Origin: Gemmatimonadota bacterium
Lineage (GTDB): Bacteria > Gemmatimonadota > Gemmatimonadetes > Palauibacterales > Palauibacteraceae
Length of the DNA: 64,000 nucleotides
Assembly (NCBI GenBank): GCA_022826685.1
Contig: JAJDUL010000038.1
Span: 20,740 to 84,739 of the forward strand
Direction of reading: 5' to 3'
Part shown: one piece after another, positions 26,753-36,013 of the stretch
Position numbering within the stretch: the first letter of the stretch is position 1
Layout of the letters: each line of letters begins with the position of its first letter
The notes under the pieces: generated by a model
The model's database searches: none
What the model was told of the DNA's origin: nothing
The model's input: the letters and a program-made list of their open reading frames with translations, nothing else
Made by a program: the position numbers and the translations under genes

Positions 26753-29115
26753 GCCTCACCTCCCTGGGCCGACTGAATCGCTCGCCACACCCGTTCCGGA
26801 CTCGCCGGCATCGGGACGTCCGTCACGCCGAGATGCGAGAGCGCATCCACGATCGCGTTGATCACCGCCGGCGCGGACCCGATCGTCCCCGCCTCGCCGA
26901 TCCCCTTCACCCCCATGGGGTTCGAGGTACTCGGCGTCACGGTCCGATCCGTCTCGAAGGATGGGAACTCCGCCGCGGAGGGCACGAGATAGTTGACCAT
27001 CGACGAGGTCTCGAGCGTCCCGTCCTCCGCGTAGGTCGCCTCCTCGTACAGCGCGGCCGCGATCCCCTGTGCCACGCCGCCGTGCACCTGGCCGTCCACG
27101 ATGACGGGGTTGATCACCGGCCCGCAGTCGTCCACCGCGATGTAGCGGACGAGATCCACGGCACCCGTCTCCGTATCCACTTCCACGACGGCCACGTGCG
27201 TCCCGAAGGGGAAGGTGAAGTTCGGCGGATCGTACACGCAGCTCGCCTCGAGCCCGGGCTCCGAGTCCTCCGGCAGGCTGTGGGCCGTCCACGCCGCGAA
27301 GGCGAGTTCCGGCATCGACTTCGTGCGATCCGGGACGCCCTTCACCGAGAAGGTCCCCGCCTCGTACTCGAGATCCTCCGGCGCCACCTCGAGCAGGTGC
27401 GCCGCGAGCCCCCGCGCCTTGTCGACGACCCGGTCGCACGCGTTGTGGACGGCGACTCCCGCCACCGCGAGACTGCGGCTCCCGTAGGTGTTCATCCCGT
27501 GCGGCGCCACGTGCGTGTCCCCGTGGAGGACCGTGACATCCTCGTACGGTATCCCGAGCGCGTCCGCCGCGATCTGGGACCACGAGGTCACGTGCCCCTG
27601 CCCGTGCGGCGAACTGCCCGTCACGACCTCCGCCTTTCCGGTCGGCAGCATGCGCACCGTCGCCGCATCCCAGCCGCCGGCGGCGTACTTCAGCGAGGCG
27701 AGCACCTGCGAGGGCGCGAGCCCGCAGATTTCCACGTAGGAAGAGAACCCGACTCCGATCTGCCTGCTGCCCCCTCCCTCCCTGCGCTCCGCCTGGTCGC
27801 TCCGGAACCCGTCGTAGTCCAGCAGTTCCAGCGCCCGGTCGAGCGCGGGCTCGTAGTCGGCCGAGTCGAAGGCGAGCCCGCCCGGGCTCTGCACCATGTC
27901 GCCGGCCGGGAGGAAGTTCCGCCGCCGGATCTCCGCCGGGTCCACGCCGACCTCCCGCGCGAGCGAGTCGATCGCCCGCTCGATCGCGTAGGTCGCCTCC
28001 GGGCGGCCCGCGCCCCGGTAGGCGTCCGTCGGGGTCGTGTTCGTGAACACGCCCGTGCACTCGAAGTGGTACGCCTCCCCACCGTAGCAGCCGCAGTAGA
28101 GGAAGGCGCCCAGGAGCGGCACCCCCGGCGCCACGAGCTGCAGGTAGGCGCCCATCGCCGCGAGGATGTGGACGCGGTATCCGAGGATGTCGCCGTCGGA
28201 GGTCGCCGCGATCTCGATCTCCTGGACCTGGTCCCGGCCGTGAATCGTCGCGAGGTATCCCTCGCTGCGGCCCGCGACCCACTTGACCGGCTTCCCCAGC
28301 CGGCGCGCGAGGGCGATGCAGAGCGCCTCCTCCGCGTACACGTTCAGCTTCGAGCCGAAGCCGCCGCCCACGTCGGAGGGCGCAATGACCCGGATCTGCG
28401 ACTCGGGAATCCCCAGCGTGAGCGCGAACAGCACCTTCGCGACGTGCGGAATCTGCGTCGTGGACCACACGGTGAAGTCGCCCGTCGAGGGGACGGGCTG
28501 CGCGACGACCGCGCGCGGCTCCATCGCGTTCGGGATCAGCCGCGGCTGCGTGTAGCGCTCCTTGACGACGACATCCGCCTTCGCGAACGCCTCATCCACC
28601 TCGCCGTTCGTCAGCGCCCACGTGTAGCTCTTGTTGTCGTCGAACGACTCGTGCACGCGCGGCGCGCCATCGGCCACCGCCGCCTCCACGTCCACGACCG
28701 CGTCGAGCACGTCGTAGTCGACCTCCACGAGTTCCGCCGCGTCGAGCGCCGCGTTGCGGCTCGTGGCGACGACGACCGCCACCGCATCGCCGACGTAGCG
28801 CGCCACGTCCTGCGCCACCGGCCAGTGATCGGGGATCCTGATGTCGTCCGTCACGGGCCACGCCATGGGCAGCCCCGCCGCCCATTCATCGGCGAGATCG
28901 GCCCCGCTGTACGCGGCGACCACGCCCTCCGCGGCCGCGGCGGCGGAAACGTCCACCGAGGTGATGCGAGCCGACCCGTGCGGACTCCGCAGGAGCGCCG
29001 CGTGAAGCATGCCGGGAAGCGTGAGGCCCTCCAGGAACTGGCCCTGCCCCGTGATCAGCTTGGGATCCTCTTTCCGTGGGACCCCGCCGCCAACGTATTT
29101 CTCAGCCGTCGCCAT
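26749..29115 (-). CDS. Molybdenum hydroxylase large subunit (form II, CoxL/XdhA type)
   Basis: 788 residues. Molybdopterin-binding features include GGGFGSKLNVYAEE (250-263), the active-site loop AYRGAGR at 365-371 and the catalytic Glu in GVKGIGEAGTIGSAP near residue 750. The AYRGAGR loop marks a form II enzyme; true CO dehydrogenases have a Cys-containing AYxCSFR loop, so CO oxidation is not supported. The family hydroxylates aldehydes or heteroaromatic rings with water as oxygen source. The cofactor is probably molybdopterin cytosine dinucleotide. The substrate cannot be told from sequence. It ends with a 4 nt overlap to the FAD subunit. Confidence 0.94.
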   Translation of the reverse strand: MATAEKYVGGGVPRKEDPKLITGQGQFLEGLTLPGMLHAALLRSPHGSARITSVDVSAAAAAEGVVAAYSGADLADEWAAGLPMAWPVTDDIRIPDHWPVAQDVARYVGDAVAVVVATSRNAALDAAELVEVDYDVLDAVVDVEAAVADGAPRVHESFDDNKSYTWALTNGEVDEAFAKADVVVKERYTQPRLIPNAMEPRAVVAQPVPSTGDFTVWSTTQIPHVAKVLFALTLGIPESQIRVIAPSDVGGGFGSKLNVYAEEALCIALARRLGKPVKWVAGRSEGYLATIHGRDQVQEIEIAATSDGDILGYRVHILAAMGAYLQLVAPGVPLLGAFLYCGCYGGEAYHFECTGVFTNTTPTDAYRGAGRPEATYAIERAIDSLAREVGVDPAEIRRRNFLPAGDMVQSPGGLAFDSADYEPALDRALELLDYDGFRSDQAERREGGGSRQIGVGFSSYVEICGLAPSQVLASLKYAAGGWDAATVRMLPTGKAEVVTGSSPHGQGHVTSWSQIAADALGIPYEDVTVLHGDTHVAPHGMNTYGSRSLAVAGVAVHNACDRVVDKARGLAAHLLEVAPEDLEYEAGTFSVKGVPDRTKSMPELAFAAWTAHSLPEDSEPGLEASCVYDPPNFTFPFGTHVAVVEVDTETGAVDLVRYIAVDDCGPVINPVIVDGQVHGGVAQGIAAALYEEATYAEDGTLETSSMVNYLVPSAAEFPSFETDRTVTPSTSNPMGVKGIGEAGTIGSAPAVINAIVDALSHLGVTDVPMPASPERVWRAIQSAQGGEA

Positions 29116-29130
29116 GTTCTCTCTCCTCGC

Positions 29131-29598
29131 CTAAGAGCCCATGTCGTCGGCGGCCGCGAGCACCGCCTTGACGATGTTGTGGTAGCCGGTGCACCGGCAG
29201 AGGTTGCCCTCCAGCGCGAGCCGGACTTCGTCCTCCGTCGGCGACGGGTTCTCATCCAGGTATCCCACCGCGGCCATCATCATCCCGGGCGTGCAGAACC
29301 CGCACTGGAGGCCGTGCTGCTCGTGGAACGCCTTCTGAACGGGGTGCCAGTCGCCGTTCGACGCGAGACCCTCGACGGTCGTCACCTCCGCGCCATCCGC
29401 CTGGACGGCGAGCACGGTACACGACTTCGCCGACTGACCGTTCATCAGGATCGTGCAGGCGCCGCACGAGGACGTGTCGCAGCCCACGTTGGTGCCGGTC
29501 AGTTCGAGTTGTTCGCGGATGAAATGAACGAGGAGGGTGCGGGGTTCGACGTCCGCCTCGTGCCGAACCCCGTTCACGGTGACGGAGATGCGCTTCAT
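29131..29598 (-). CDS. Molybdenum hydroxylase 2Fe-2S subunit (CoxS/XdhC type)
   Basis: 155 residues. An N-terminal plant-ferredoxin-like cluster site ([13 protein letters not shown]...SC, residues 45-67) and a C-terminal four-helix cluster site (CGFCTPGM near 104 and CRCTGY near 139) are both complete. First gene of the operon, 15 nt before the large subunit. It carries electrons from the molybdenum site to FAD. Confidence 0.95.
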   Translation of the reverse strand: MKRISVTVNGVRHEADVEPRTLLVHFIREQLELTGTNVGCDTSSCGACTILMNGQSAKSCTVLAVQADGAEVTTVEGLASNGDWHPVQKAFHEQHGLQCGFCTPGMMMAAVGYLDENPSPTEDEVRLALEGNLCRCTGYHNIVKAVLAAADDMGS

Positions 29599-29784
29599 GC
29601 GGCCACTCCTGATCCTGTGCCGGCGGGAGCGCCGATGGAGCTCCCGGAACGGGACTCATCCGGCCGCCCGTCGGCCGGGGGGATTCAGTCTAGAGCGGGT
29701 TGCGGGGAGGGTGCAACCGGTTCGGCGGCCGTGCCGCGGAGACCGGCCAGGCGGCCACCGGAGAGGCCGGGGCCGCGGCGGCGG
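29599..29784. other. Intergenic region upstream of the molybdenum hydroxylase operon
   Basis: No gene is seen in these 186 bp. They separate the start of the 2Fe-2S subunit from the stop of the first LRR lipoprotein gene and should hold the hydroxylase promoter. I could not pick a convincing -35/-10 pair. GC-rich repeats such as GGCCGGGG are present but no strong hairpin followed by a T-run. Confidence 0.4.
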
Positions 29785-31641
29785 TCAGTTGCGGCAGCGC
29801 GTTCCCGTGAACCACATGATTCCCGCCACCCACGCGTCGAACGCGGAGTCGCGCGGCACGCACAGCGCCGACACCATCGAGAGAGTCCTGAGGGACGTCA
29901 TGCGCGTGGCGGCCCGGGGCAGTGGTCCGCTCATGCGCGTGCTTCCGAGCATCAGCACCTCGAGGCGCGTGAGATTGCCGAACGTCTCGGGCATCGGTCC
30001 GCTCAACTCCGTGTGGTTGAGTTCCAGCCTCTCCAGCTTCGTGAGCTGTCCCAGTTCGGGCGGCACAGACCCGCTCAACTCGTTCTCGCGGAGCCATAGT
30101 TGCTTGAGATTGGTGAGGTTGCCGAGTTCCGGCGGGATGGGACCGGTCAGCTGGTTTGCGTACAACCACAACTCCTCGAGGTTGGCGAGGTTGCCGAGTT
30201 CCGGCGGAATGGGACCCTCGAGGCCGAGATGGACCTCGCCGCGGTAGGGATAGTGGCTGTTCCCCAGGTTCAACACGCGGAGGTTGGCGAGGTCGCCGAG
30301 TTCGGGCGGAATCGTGCCGCGCAGCCGGTTCCGCCCCAGGTACAGTTCCTCGAGGTTGGCCAGCCTGCCGAGTTCGGGGGGTATGGTGCTGTCCATGCCC
30401 ACCATGACGTCGTTTCTGATGGGCAGATAGCTCCCCCCCAGCCCCAGCACTCTGAGGTTCTCAAGGCCGGCGAGTTCGGGCGGGATCTGGCCGGTGAAGC
30501 GGTGCCTGTTCAGGTTCAGGACTTCGAGTTCCGGGAACCCGAATACCGCGCCCGGAAAGAAAAGCAGGTCGTTCCTGCTCAGATCCAGCGACCTGAGCTT
30601 CGGCAGGTGGCCGACCGTGTAGCCGCGACCGATCCGGGTCTCGGCGAGATTCAGAACCTCCAGGCTCGGGTAGGGGCCTTCCAGACCCTCCACCAGCGTG
30701 CGGTCCAGCCGCAGGCTCTCCAGGTGCGGCAGCATCCCCACCTCGCGCGGGACGACGCCCCGGATGCGGTTTCCCTGCAGGTGGAGCACCCGCAGCGAGC
30801 GGAGACGCCCGAGTTCCCGTGGCAGCGGCCCCCGGAACGACGCGTCCGGCAGCGACAGCTCCACGACGCGCGTGGCGCGCCCCTCCTCCTCGGTCGTCAC
30901 CCCCCACCAGGTCGAGATCGACTTCGACGGATCCCATCCCCGGCGCCCCAACCGGGATGGTCCGATGGCCCGCATCAGGACCAGGAGGACCTCCCGGTCC
31001 TCCCCCTCCCGGTCATGCACCGCCACCTCGACGGCCGCGACTTCCTGCCCGGCCACCGCCGAGATCCTCGCGCTCCCGTTCCCGGCCGCCGTCACGAGGC
31101 CCGTCTCGTCCACGACCGCCACCGACGAGTCGCTCGTCGTCCACGCCAGCGCACTCGACGGCACCGGATGGCCGTTCCCGTCGAACGCCCGCATCGCCAC
31201 CCGCACCGTGTCGCCGTACCGGCGCAGCGTGTCCGGCGCCGCCGGCGCCTCCACCCGCACCGCCCACTGCGCCACCGTAACCGCCGAGGTCCCCTCAAGA
31301 GTCCCGGACGCGGCCGTCACCGTCGCCGATCCGTTGTCCACCGCCGTCACCAGGCCCGACCCCTCCACCGCCGTCCCGTCCACTGCAGCGACCGCGGGAT
31401 CGTCCGTGCTCCACGTGACGGCCTCGCCCGCCAGCACCCTGCCGCGCTGGTCCAGGATCCGGGCCGTCAGGAGTGCCTCGTCCCCCAGCGCGAACAGCGT
31501 CACGGCCGAGGGTAGCACCTCCAGCCGCGTCGCCACCGGCGGATCCGGCGGCGCCGGGTCGACCGGCGGCGTCCCTCCGCAGGCGAGAACCGGCGCGAGC
31601 AGCGCCGAACGAGTCAGTCCCCGTCGTCCCGTCGCAATCAT
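29785..31641 (-). CDS. Ig-like/leucine-rich repeat surface lipoprotein, copy 1
   Basis: 618 residues. A short signal peptide ends in a lipobox (LLAPVLACGG, Cys near 21). Two BIG2-like Ig domains follow (about 35-120 and 125-205), with TWSTDDPAVAAVDG and AWTTSDSSVAVVDE as their typical strands. A WWGV linker leads into some 12 LRRs of the plant-like IPPELGNLANLEELWLYANQ type (about 260-580). The C-terminus is a capping motif with two cysteines (ALCVPRDSAFDAWV and CRN). Such proteins are exported, lipid-anchored and thought to bind other cells or polymers. The neighbouring gene is a close tandem copy. No enzymatic domain is visible. Confidence 0.88.
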   Translation of the reverse strand: MIATGRRGLTRSALLAPVLACGGTPPVDPAPPDPPVATRLEVLPSAVTLFALGDEALLTARILDQRGRVLAGEAVTWSTDDPAVAAVDGTAVEGSGLVTAVDNGSATVTAASGTLEGTSAVTVAQWAVRVEAPAAPDTLRRYGDTVRVAMRAFDGNGHPVPSSALAWTTSDSSVAVVDETGLVTAAGNGSARISAVAGQEVAAVEVAVHDREGEDREVLLVLMRAIGPSRLGRRGWDPSKSISTWWGVTTEEEGRATRVVELSLPDASFRGPLPRELGRLRSLRVLHLQGNRIRGVVPREVGMLPHLESLRLDRTLVEGLEGPYPSLEVLNLAETRIGRGYTVGHLPKLRSLDLSRNDLLFFPGAVFGFPELEVLNLNRHRFTGQIPPELAGLENLRVLGLGGSYLPIRNDVMVGMDSTIPPELGRLANLEELYLGRNRLRGTIPPELGDLANLRVLNLGNSHYPYRGEVHLGLEGPIPPELGNLANLEELWLYANQLTGPIPPELGNLTNLKQLWLRENELSGSVPPELGQLTKLERLELNHTELSGPMPETFGNLTRLEVLMLGSTRMSGPLPRAATRMTSLRTLSMVSALCVPRDSAFDAWVAGIMWFTGTRCRN

Positions 31642-31745
31642 GCGGCCTCCCTCCCCCGTCGACTCCGTGCCGGCTCACCGCACAATCATAGCGTTTCCCG
31701 TGACTGGTCGCGTGGCACCCCGGGAGTCGGGGGCCGCGGCGGCCG

Positions 31746-33683
31746 TCAGTTGCGGCAGCGCGTTCCCGTGAACTCGTACATTTCCGCCACCCATGCGTCG
31801 AACGCGGAGTCGCGCGGTACGCACAGCCGCACGGGCATCGACAGATACCGGAGCGCCGTCATGCGCGTCGCCGCACGCGGCACGCGTCCTTCCATGCGCG
31901 TATCGTCGACGTTGAGTTGAAGGAGGCTGGCGAGTTCCCCAAACGTCTCCGGCAGCGGTCCGCTCACCTTCGTGTGGTACAGAAACAGCCCCCTCAGCTT
32001 TGCCAGCCGTCCGAGTTCGGGCGGGACCGGACCGCTCAACTCGTTGCCCCCAAGGTTCAGCCTCTCGAGGCTGGGGAGGTCGCCCAGTTCCGGCAGGATG
32101 GGACCGGTCAGCTGGTTTCCGTCCAGCCATAACTCCCTGAGATTGGAAAGATTGCCGAGTTCCGGCGGGATAGGTCCGGTCAGCTGGTTTGAGTACAACC
32201 ACAACTCCTCGAGGTTGGCGAGGTTGCCGAGTTCCGGCGGAATGGGACCCTCGAGGCCGAGATGGACCTCGCCGTGGTAGGGATAGTGGCTGTTGCCCAA
32301 GTTCAACACGCGGAGGTTGGCGAGGTCGCCGAGTTCGGGCGGAATCGTGCCGCGCAGCCGGTTCCGCCCCAGGTACAGTTCCTCGAGGTTGGCCAGCTTG
32401 CCGAGTTCGGGGGGTATGGTGCTGTCCATGCCGTAGGTCATGTTCCTGATGGGCAAATAACTCCCCGTCAGCCCCAGCACCCGGAGGTTCTCGAGGTCGG
32501 CGAGTTCGAGCGGGATCTGGCCGGTGAAGAGGTGCCAGTTCAGGTGCAGGACTTCGAGTTCCGGGAACCCGAACACCTCGACCGGAAATCGGCCAAGGTC
32601 GTTCCTGCTCAGGTCGAGCGACCTGAGCTTTGGCAGGTGACCGATCCGGTAGAAGGAACCGATCCGGGTCTCGGCGAGATTCAGAACCTCCAGACTCGGG
32701 TAGGGGCCTTCCAGACCCTCCACCCGCGTGCGGTCCAGCCGCAGGCTCTCCAGGTGCGGCAGCATCCCAACCTCGCGCGGGACGACGCCCTCGATGCTGT
32801 TTCCCTGCAGGTGGAGCACCCGCAGCGAGCGGAGACGCCCGAGTTCCCGCGGCAGCAGCCCCCCCAAGTCCGCGTCCGGCAGCGACAACTCCACGACGCG
32901 CGTGGCGCGCTCCTCCTCCTCCGTCTTGACCCCCCACCAAGTCGAGATCGACTTCGACGGGTCCCACCGCCGGAACCCCCTCGGGGTCAGCCAACCGGGC
33001 CCGGACACATCTCCGTACAGGAGCAGGAGCACTTCGCGGTCCTCCCCCTCCCGGTCATGCACCACCACCTCGACCGCCGCGGTTTCCCGCCCGGCCACCG
33101 CCGAGATCGTCGCGCTCCCGTTGCCGGCCGCCGTCACCAGGCCCGTCTCGTCCACGACCGCCACCGACGAGTCGCTCGTCGTCCACGCCAGCGCGCTCGA
33201 CGGCGCCGGGTGGCCGTTCCCGTCGAACGCCCGCATCGCCACCCGCACCGTGTCCCCGTACCGGCGCAGCGTGTCCGGCGCCGGCGGCGCCTCCACCGCC
33301 ACGGCCCGCTGCGCCACGGCAACCGCCGCGGTCCCGTCAAGGCTCCCCGAGGCGGCCGTCACCGTCGTCGCCCCGTTCCCGGACGCCGTCACCAGGCCCG
33401 ACCCCTCCACCGCCGTCCCGTCCACCGTAGCCACCGCGGGATCGTCCGTGCTCCACGCGACCGGCTCGCCCGCCAGCACCCTGCCGCGCTGGTCCAGGAT
33501 CCGGGTGGTCAGGAGCGCCTCGTCCCCCAGCGCGAACAGCGTCACGGCCGAGGGTAGCACCTCCAGCCGCGTCGCCACCGGCGGATCCGGGGGCGCGGGG
33601 TCGACCGGCGGCGTCCCCCCGCAGGCGAGAACCGGCGCGAGCAGCGCCGAAGGAGTCAGTCCCCGTCGTCCCGTCGCAATCAT
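31746..33683 (-). CDS. Ig-like/leucine-rich repeat surface lipoprotein, copy 2
   Basis: 645 residues from the ATG at 33683 (MIATGRRG), the equivalent of the start of copy 1; an in-frame ATG at 33728 is upstream but lies in the duplicated non-coding part. Layout is as in copy 1: lipobox, two Ig-like domains, LRRs, Cys-containing cap. Relative to copy 1 it has one extra LRR near residues 525-550 and several changed repeats, while the Ig domains and central LRRs are nearly the same. It also has a longer segment after the Ig domains (LLLYGDVSGPGW) that copy 1 has lost or altered. Differences cluster in the repeats, as expected if they carry the binding face. Confidence 0.88.
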   Translation of the reverse strand: MIATGRRGLTPSALLAPVLACGGTPPVDPAPPDPPVATRLEVLPSAVTLFALGDEALLTTRILDQRGRVLAGEPVAWSTDDPAVATVDGTAVEGSGLVTASGNGATTVTAASGSLDGTAAVAVAQRAVAVEAPPAPDTLRRYGDTVRVAMRAFDGNGHPAPSSALAWTTSDSSVAVVDETGLVTAAGNGSATISAVAGRETAAVEVVVHDREGEDREVLLLLYGDVSGPGWLTPRGFRRWDPSKSISTWWGVKTEEEERATRVVELSLPDADLGGLLPRELGRLRSLRVLHLQGNSIEGVVPREVGMLPHLESLRLDRTRVEGLEGPYPSLEVLNLAETRIGSFYRIGHLPKLRSLDLSRNDLGRFPVEVFGFPELEVLHLNWHLFTGQIPLELADLENLRVLGLTGSYLPIRNMTYGMDSTIPPELGKLANLEELYLGRNRLRGTIPPELGDLANLRVLNLGNSHYPYHGEVHLGLEGPIPPELGNLANLEELWLYSNQLTGPIPPELGNLSNLRELWLDGNQLTGPILPELGDLPSLERLNLGGNELSGPVPPELGRLAKLRGLFLYHTKVSGPLPETFGELASLLQLNVDDTRMEGRVPRAATRMTALRYLSMPVRLCVPRDSAFDAWVAEMYEFTGTRCRN

Positions 33684-33795
33684 GCGGCCTCCCTCCCCCC
33701 ATCGACTCCGTGCCGGTTCACCGCACAATCATAGCGTTTCCGGCCAGCCCACGCGGGCATGCGACCGATTCGCGTCGTCGGCCGGCTCTGTCGGT

Positions 33796-36006
33796 TTAGC
33801 GGGCGGGGTCCGGCGGTGCCGCGTCGAGGGTGAGGGCGACGCGGAAGCCCGTCCCGCCGCCGACCTGTGCGTGGGCGTGGCGCTCTTCGGCGGTGGCCAG
33901 AATGCTGCCGCCGCTGCGCCACGCCGAGCGCACCGTCCAGCGGAAGTAGCTGAACGCGCCGCCTCTCCACGTGGGACGGAGGCAGCGGCCTTCGCTCCAG
34001 TGACGGGACGCTTCGCGGACGGGCGAGCCGTCGGCGGGCACTTCCTCGTAGGTGGCCGTCCAGCAGTCGGCCACGAGTTCGGACACGTTGCCGAGCATGT
34101 CGTGCAGTCCCCACGGGTTGGGCGGCAGCGATCCCGTGGGCGCGGTGGATCCGACCTCCCACTCGAGCCCGCACTCGTCGCACACCGCGTGCCCGCGCCC
34201 GACGTCGTCTCCCCACCAGCGGGCGGTCGTCGTCCCCGCGCGGGCCGCGTATTCCCACTCGGCGCTGCTCGGTAGCCGGTACGGCCGGCCGGTCGCCTCC
34301 CTCAGCCACGCGAGGTACGTCTCGGCGTCGAGGAGGGAGACGTGGACCACGGGACGGTCTCCCCGTCCCCATCCCCTGTCCGTGGGCTCGTAGTCGCATC
34401 CTCCCTCGGCCACGCACCGATCCCATTCGTCGAACGTGACCTCGTACTTCCCGATGGCGAACCGGTGTCCGAACTGGACCTGAACCCGCGGACGCTCCCT
34501 CTCCCGCGTGAACTCCGGCCGCTTCGGCTCCCTGTCCAGCCCCAGGCGCCGGTCCTCGCCCTCGGCCCGCCCCAATTCGAACCCGCCCGGCGGCAGTTCC
34601 ACCATGACCGGGCAGAAGTCGCAGTCGCTGAATTCGCGCAGACCCGCCGGGTTGGGCTCTGGCAGTCGCCGTGGCGGGGCCGATTCGGCGGCGGCGCGCG
34701 ATTGCGTGGTCACGCGCAGCACCGACCCGATCCCCCGGGGGGCGCTCCCACCCGAGGGCCCGCCCCCGCCCGACACGCCCCCACCCTGCGCGCCCCTGGC
34801 GCCTGCGGCCTCGGCGGTCACCACGCCTGGCGCCGCCGCACGGCGTTCCGTCCCCACTTCGTACAGCGACACGCGCACCTCTCCCGTTTCCATCACGGGC
34901 CGCACCGTCACCAGCCGGGACGGCGACGCGAATCCGACGGGGATGGCGGGGATGTCGAGCGTCCCCAGGTATTCGCCCCCGGTGCCCATCACATCGATGA
35001 CCTCGGGGAGGAGGCCGCGCACCCGCCGCGACACCCACAGCCCGCCCGCCGGATCGGGCGTGAACCCGACGATGGGAGACAGGGCGTCCTCGTACCCGGT
35101 GGCGTCGACGACTTCCCCGGCGGTCACTCCGCACTGCCGCATGAGACTCCCGTACGGGCCCGGGTCGAACGAGAGCGACGCCATCGCCATGCCTCGAGTG
35201 ACCGGGATCGCAGGGGCCGCCGCCCGGCGCACACTGGCGAAGACCGCGCCTCGCGCGAAGGCATCGATGCGGAACCCGTCCCCGTTCACGAACCAGAGGG
35301 TGTCGCCGCGACTCGCCCACACGACATCCGGCGCGAACACCTTCGGCGCGGGCATGGAGGCGCACGGCAGTTCCATGAGCGACAGTTCCCGCCGCACGAT
35401 GTGGACCGGTTCGGCTCCACGCGGCGTATGCACCGACAGCGTCTGGTCCATCGACAGATCCGCCGTGACCGAACCCACGGTCGCGAACCAGTCCGTCCCC
35501 CCGTCCTCGCCGACCGCGAAGCCCGGTCCCCAGTAGCTCGCCGGCAGCCGCTCCTCCCCTTCGAAGGCTCCCTCCGGGGACCAGCGGCTGAGCACACCCC
35601 GCCTCGCATCGAGCGCCACGAGCGTCCTCCCCGGCGCCAGCGTCAGCGCGGACACCCCACGAAACTCGCCCGGACCCTCGCCCGCCCGCCCCAGCGCCTC
35701 CACGAAGGCGCCCGAGGCGTCGAAGACGGCGACCCGTGCGCCCGTCACGTCGGCGACATGGATGCGCCCGGCCATCGGGTCCACCGCCACGCCCCACGGA
35801 AGTGCCGTGAGCGCGCTGTCCGGCGTCATGAGATCGGCGATGTGCGCCGCGCCGCCCCCGAACGGCGCGTCGGGCGCCTCGTTGTCGACGATCGCCACTC
35901 CCGCCGAGTCGCGCCGCGCCGCGCCCCCGACGCCTTCCTCCGGCTGCGGCGCGCAGGCTCCGAGCCCGACGACGAGCCCGACGACGACGAGCGTTCGGAA
36001 CGGCAT
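33796..36006 (-). CDS. Six-bladed beta-propeller fused to a SUMF1/FGE-like domain, lipoprotein
   Basis: 736 residues. Lipoprotein signal with Cys at residue 18 (VVGLGACAPQ). Residues 40-390 form an NHL/6-bladed propeller: WGVAVDPMAGRIHVADVTGARVAVFD and GRAGEGPGEFRGVSALTL are typical blades. A Gly/Ser-rich linker (about 395-440) leads to a formylglycine-generating-enzyme/EgtB fold (about 465-730), with FAIGKYEVTFDEWDRC, YRLPSSAEWEYAARAGT, NPWGLHDMLGNVSELVADCW and GGGTGFRVAL. The RGGAF segment, where true FGEs carry two redox cysteines downstream (RGGSWxC...YC), reads SYFRWTVRSAW with no Cys. So sulfatase activation is unlikely, and a binding or structural role is more probable. The fusion itself is unusual. 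Confidence 0.85.
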   Translation of the reverse strand: MPFRTLVVVGLVVGLGACAPQPEEGVGGAARRDSAGVAIVDNEAPDAPFGGGAAHIADLMTPDSALTALPWGVAVDPMAGRIHVADVTGARVAVFDASGAFVEALGRAGEGPGEFRGVSALTLAPGRTLVALDARRGVLSRWSPEGAFEGEERLPASYWGPGFAVGEDGGTDWFATVGSVTADLSMDQTLSVHTPRGAEPVHIVRRELSLMELPCASMPAPKVFAPDVVWASRGDTLWFVNGDGFRIDAFARGAVFASVRRAAAPAIPVTRGMAMASLSFDPGPYGSLMRQCGVTAGEVVDATGYEDALSPIVGFTPDPAGGLWVSRRVRGLLPEVIDVMGTGGEYLGTLDIPAIPVGFASPSRLVTVRPVMETGEVRVSLYEVGTERRAAAPGVVTAEAAGARGAQGGGVSGGGGPSGGSAPRGIGSVLRVTTQSRAAAESAPPRRLPEPNPAGLREFSDCDFCPVMVELPPGGFELGRAEGEDRRLGLDREPKRPEFTRERERPRVQVQFGHRFAIGKYEVTFDEWDRCVAEGGCDYEPTDRGWGRGDRPVVHVSLLDAETYLAWLREATGRPYRLPSSAEWEYAARAGTTTARWWGDDVGRGHAVCDECGLEWEVGSTAPTGSLPPNPWGLHDMLGNVSELVADCWTATYEEVPADGSPVREASRHWSEGRCLRPTWRGGAFSYFRWTVRSAWRSGGSILATAEERHAHAQVGGGTGFRVALTLDAAPPDPAR

Positions 36007-36013
36007 CGGCGCG

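Larger units (their letters stand above)
29785..33740. repeat. Tandem gene duplication, about 2 kb unit
   Basis: The unit runs from the stop of each LRR gene through its start and some 55 bp of upstream DNA. The upstream parts (about 31642-31700 and 33684-33740) share nearly the same sequence, including CACAATCATAGCGTTTCC, so the promoter was duplicated with the gene. The C-terminal coding ends also match. This is direct tandem duplication of a whole expression unit. Confidence 0.8.

Noticed and set aside
26749..29115. Aerobic CO dehydrogenase
   Set aside because: The active-site loop reads AYRGAGR (form II), not the Cys-containing loop of true CO dehydrogenases.
26833..30099. 1088-codon open frame on the plus strand
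   Set aside because: Antisense to the molybdenum hydroxylase large and small subunits; low-complexity Arg/His-rich product with no motif.
33796..36006. True formylglycine-generating enzyme that would activate sulfatases
   Set aside because: The cysteine pair needed for oxygen activation is absent downstream of the RGG motif.
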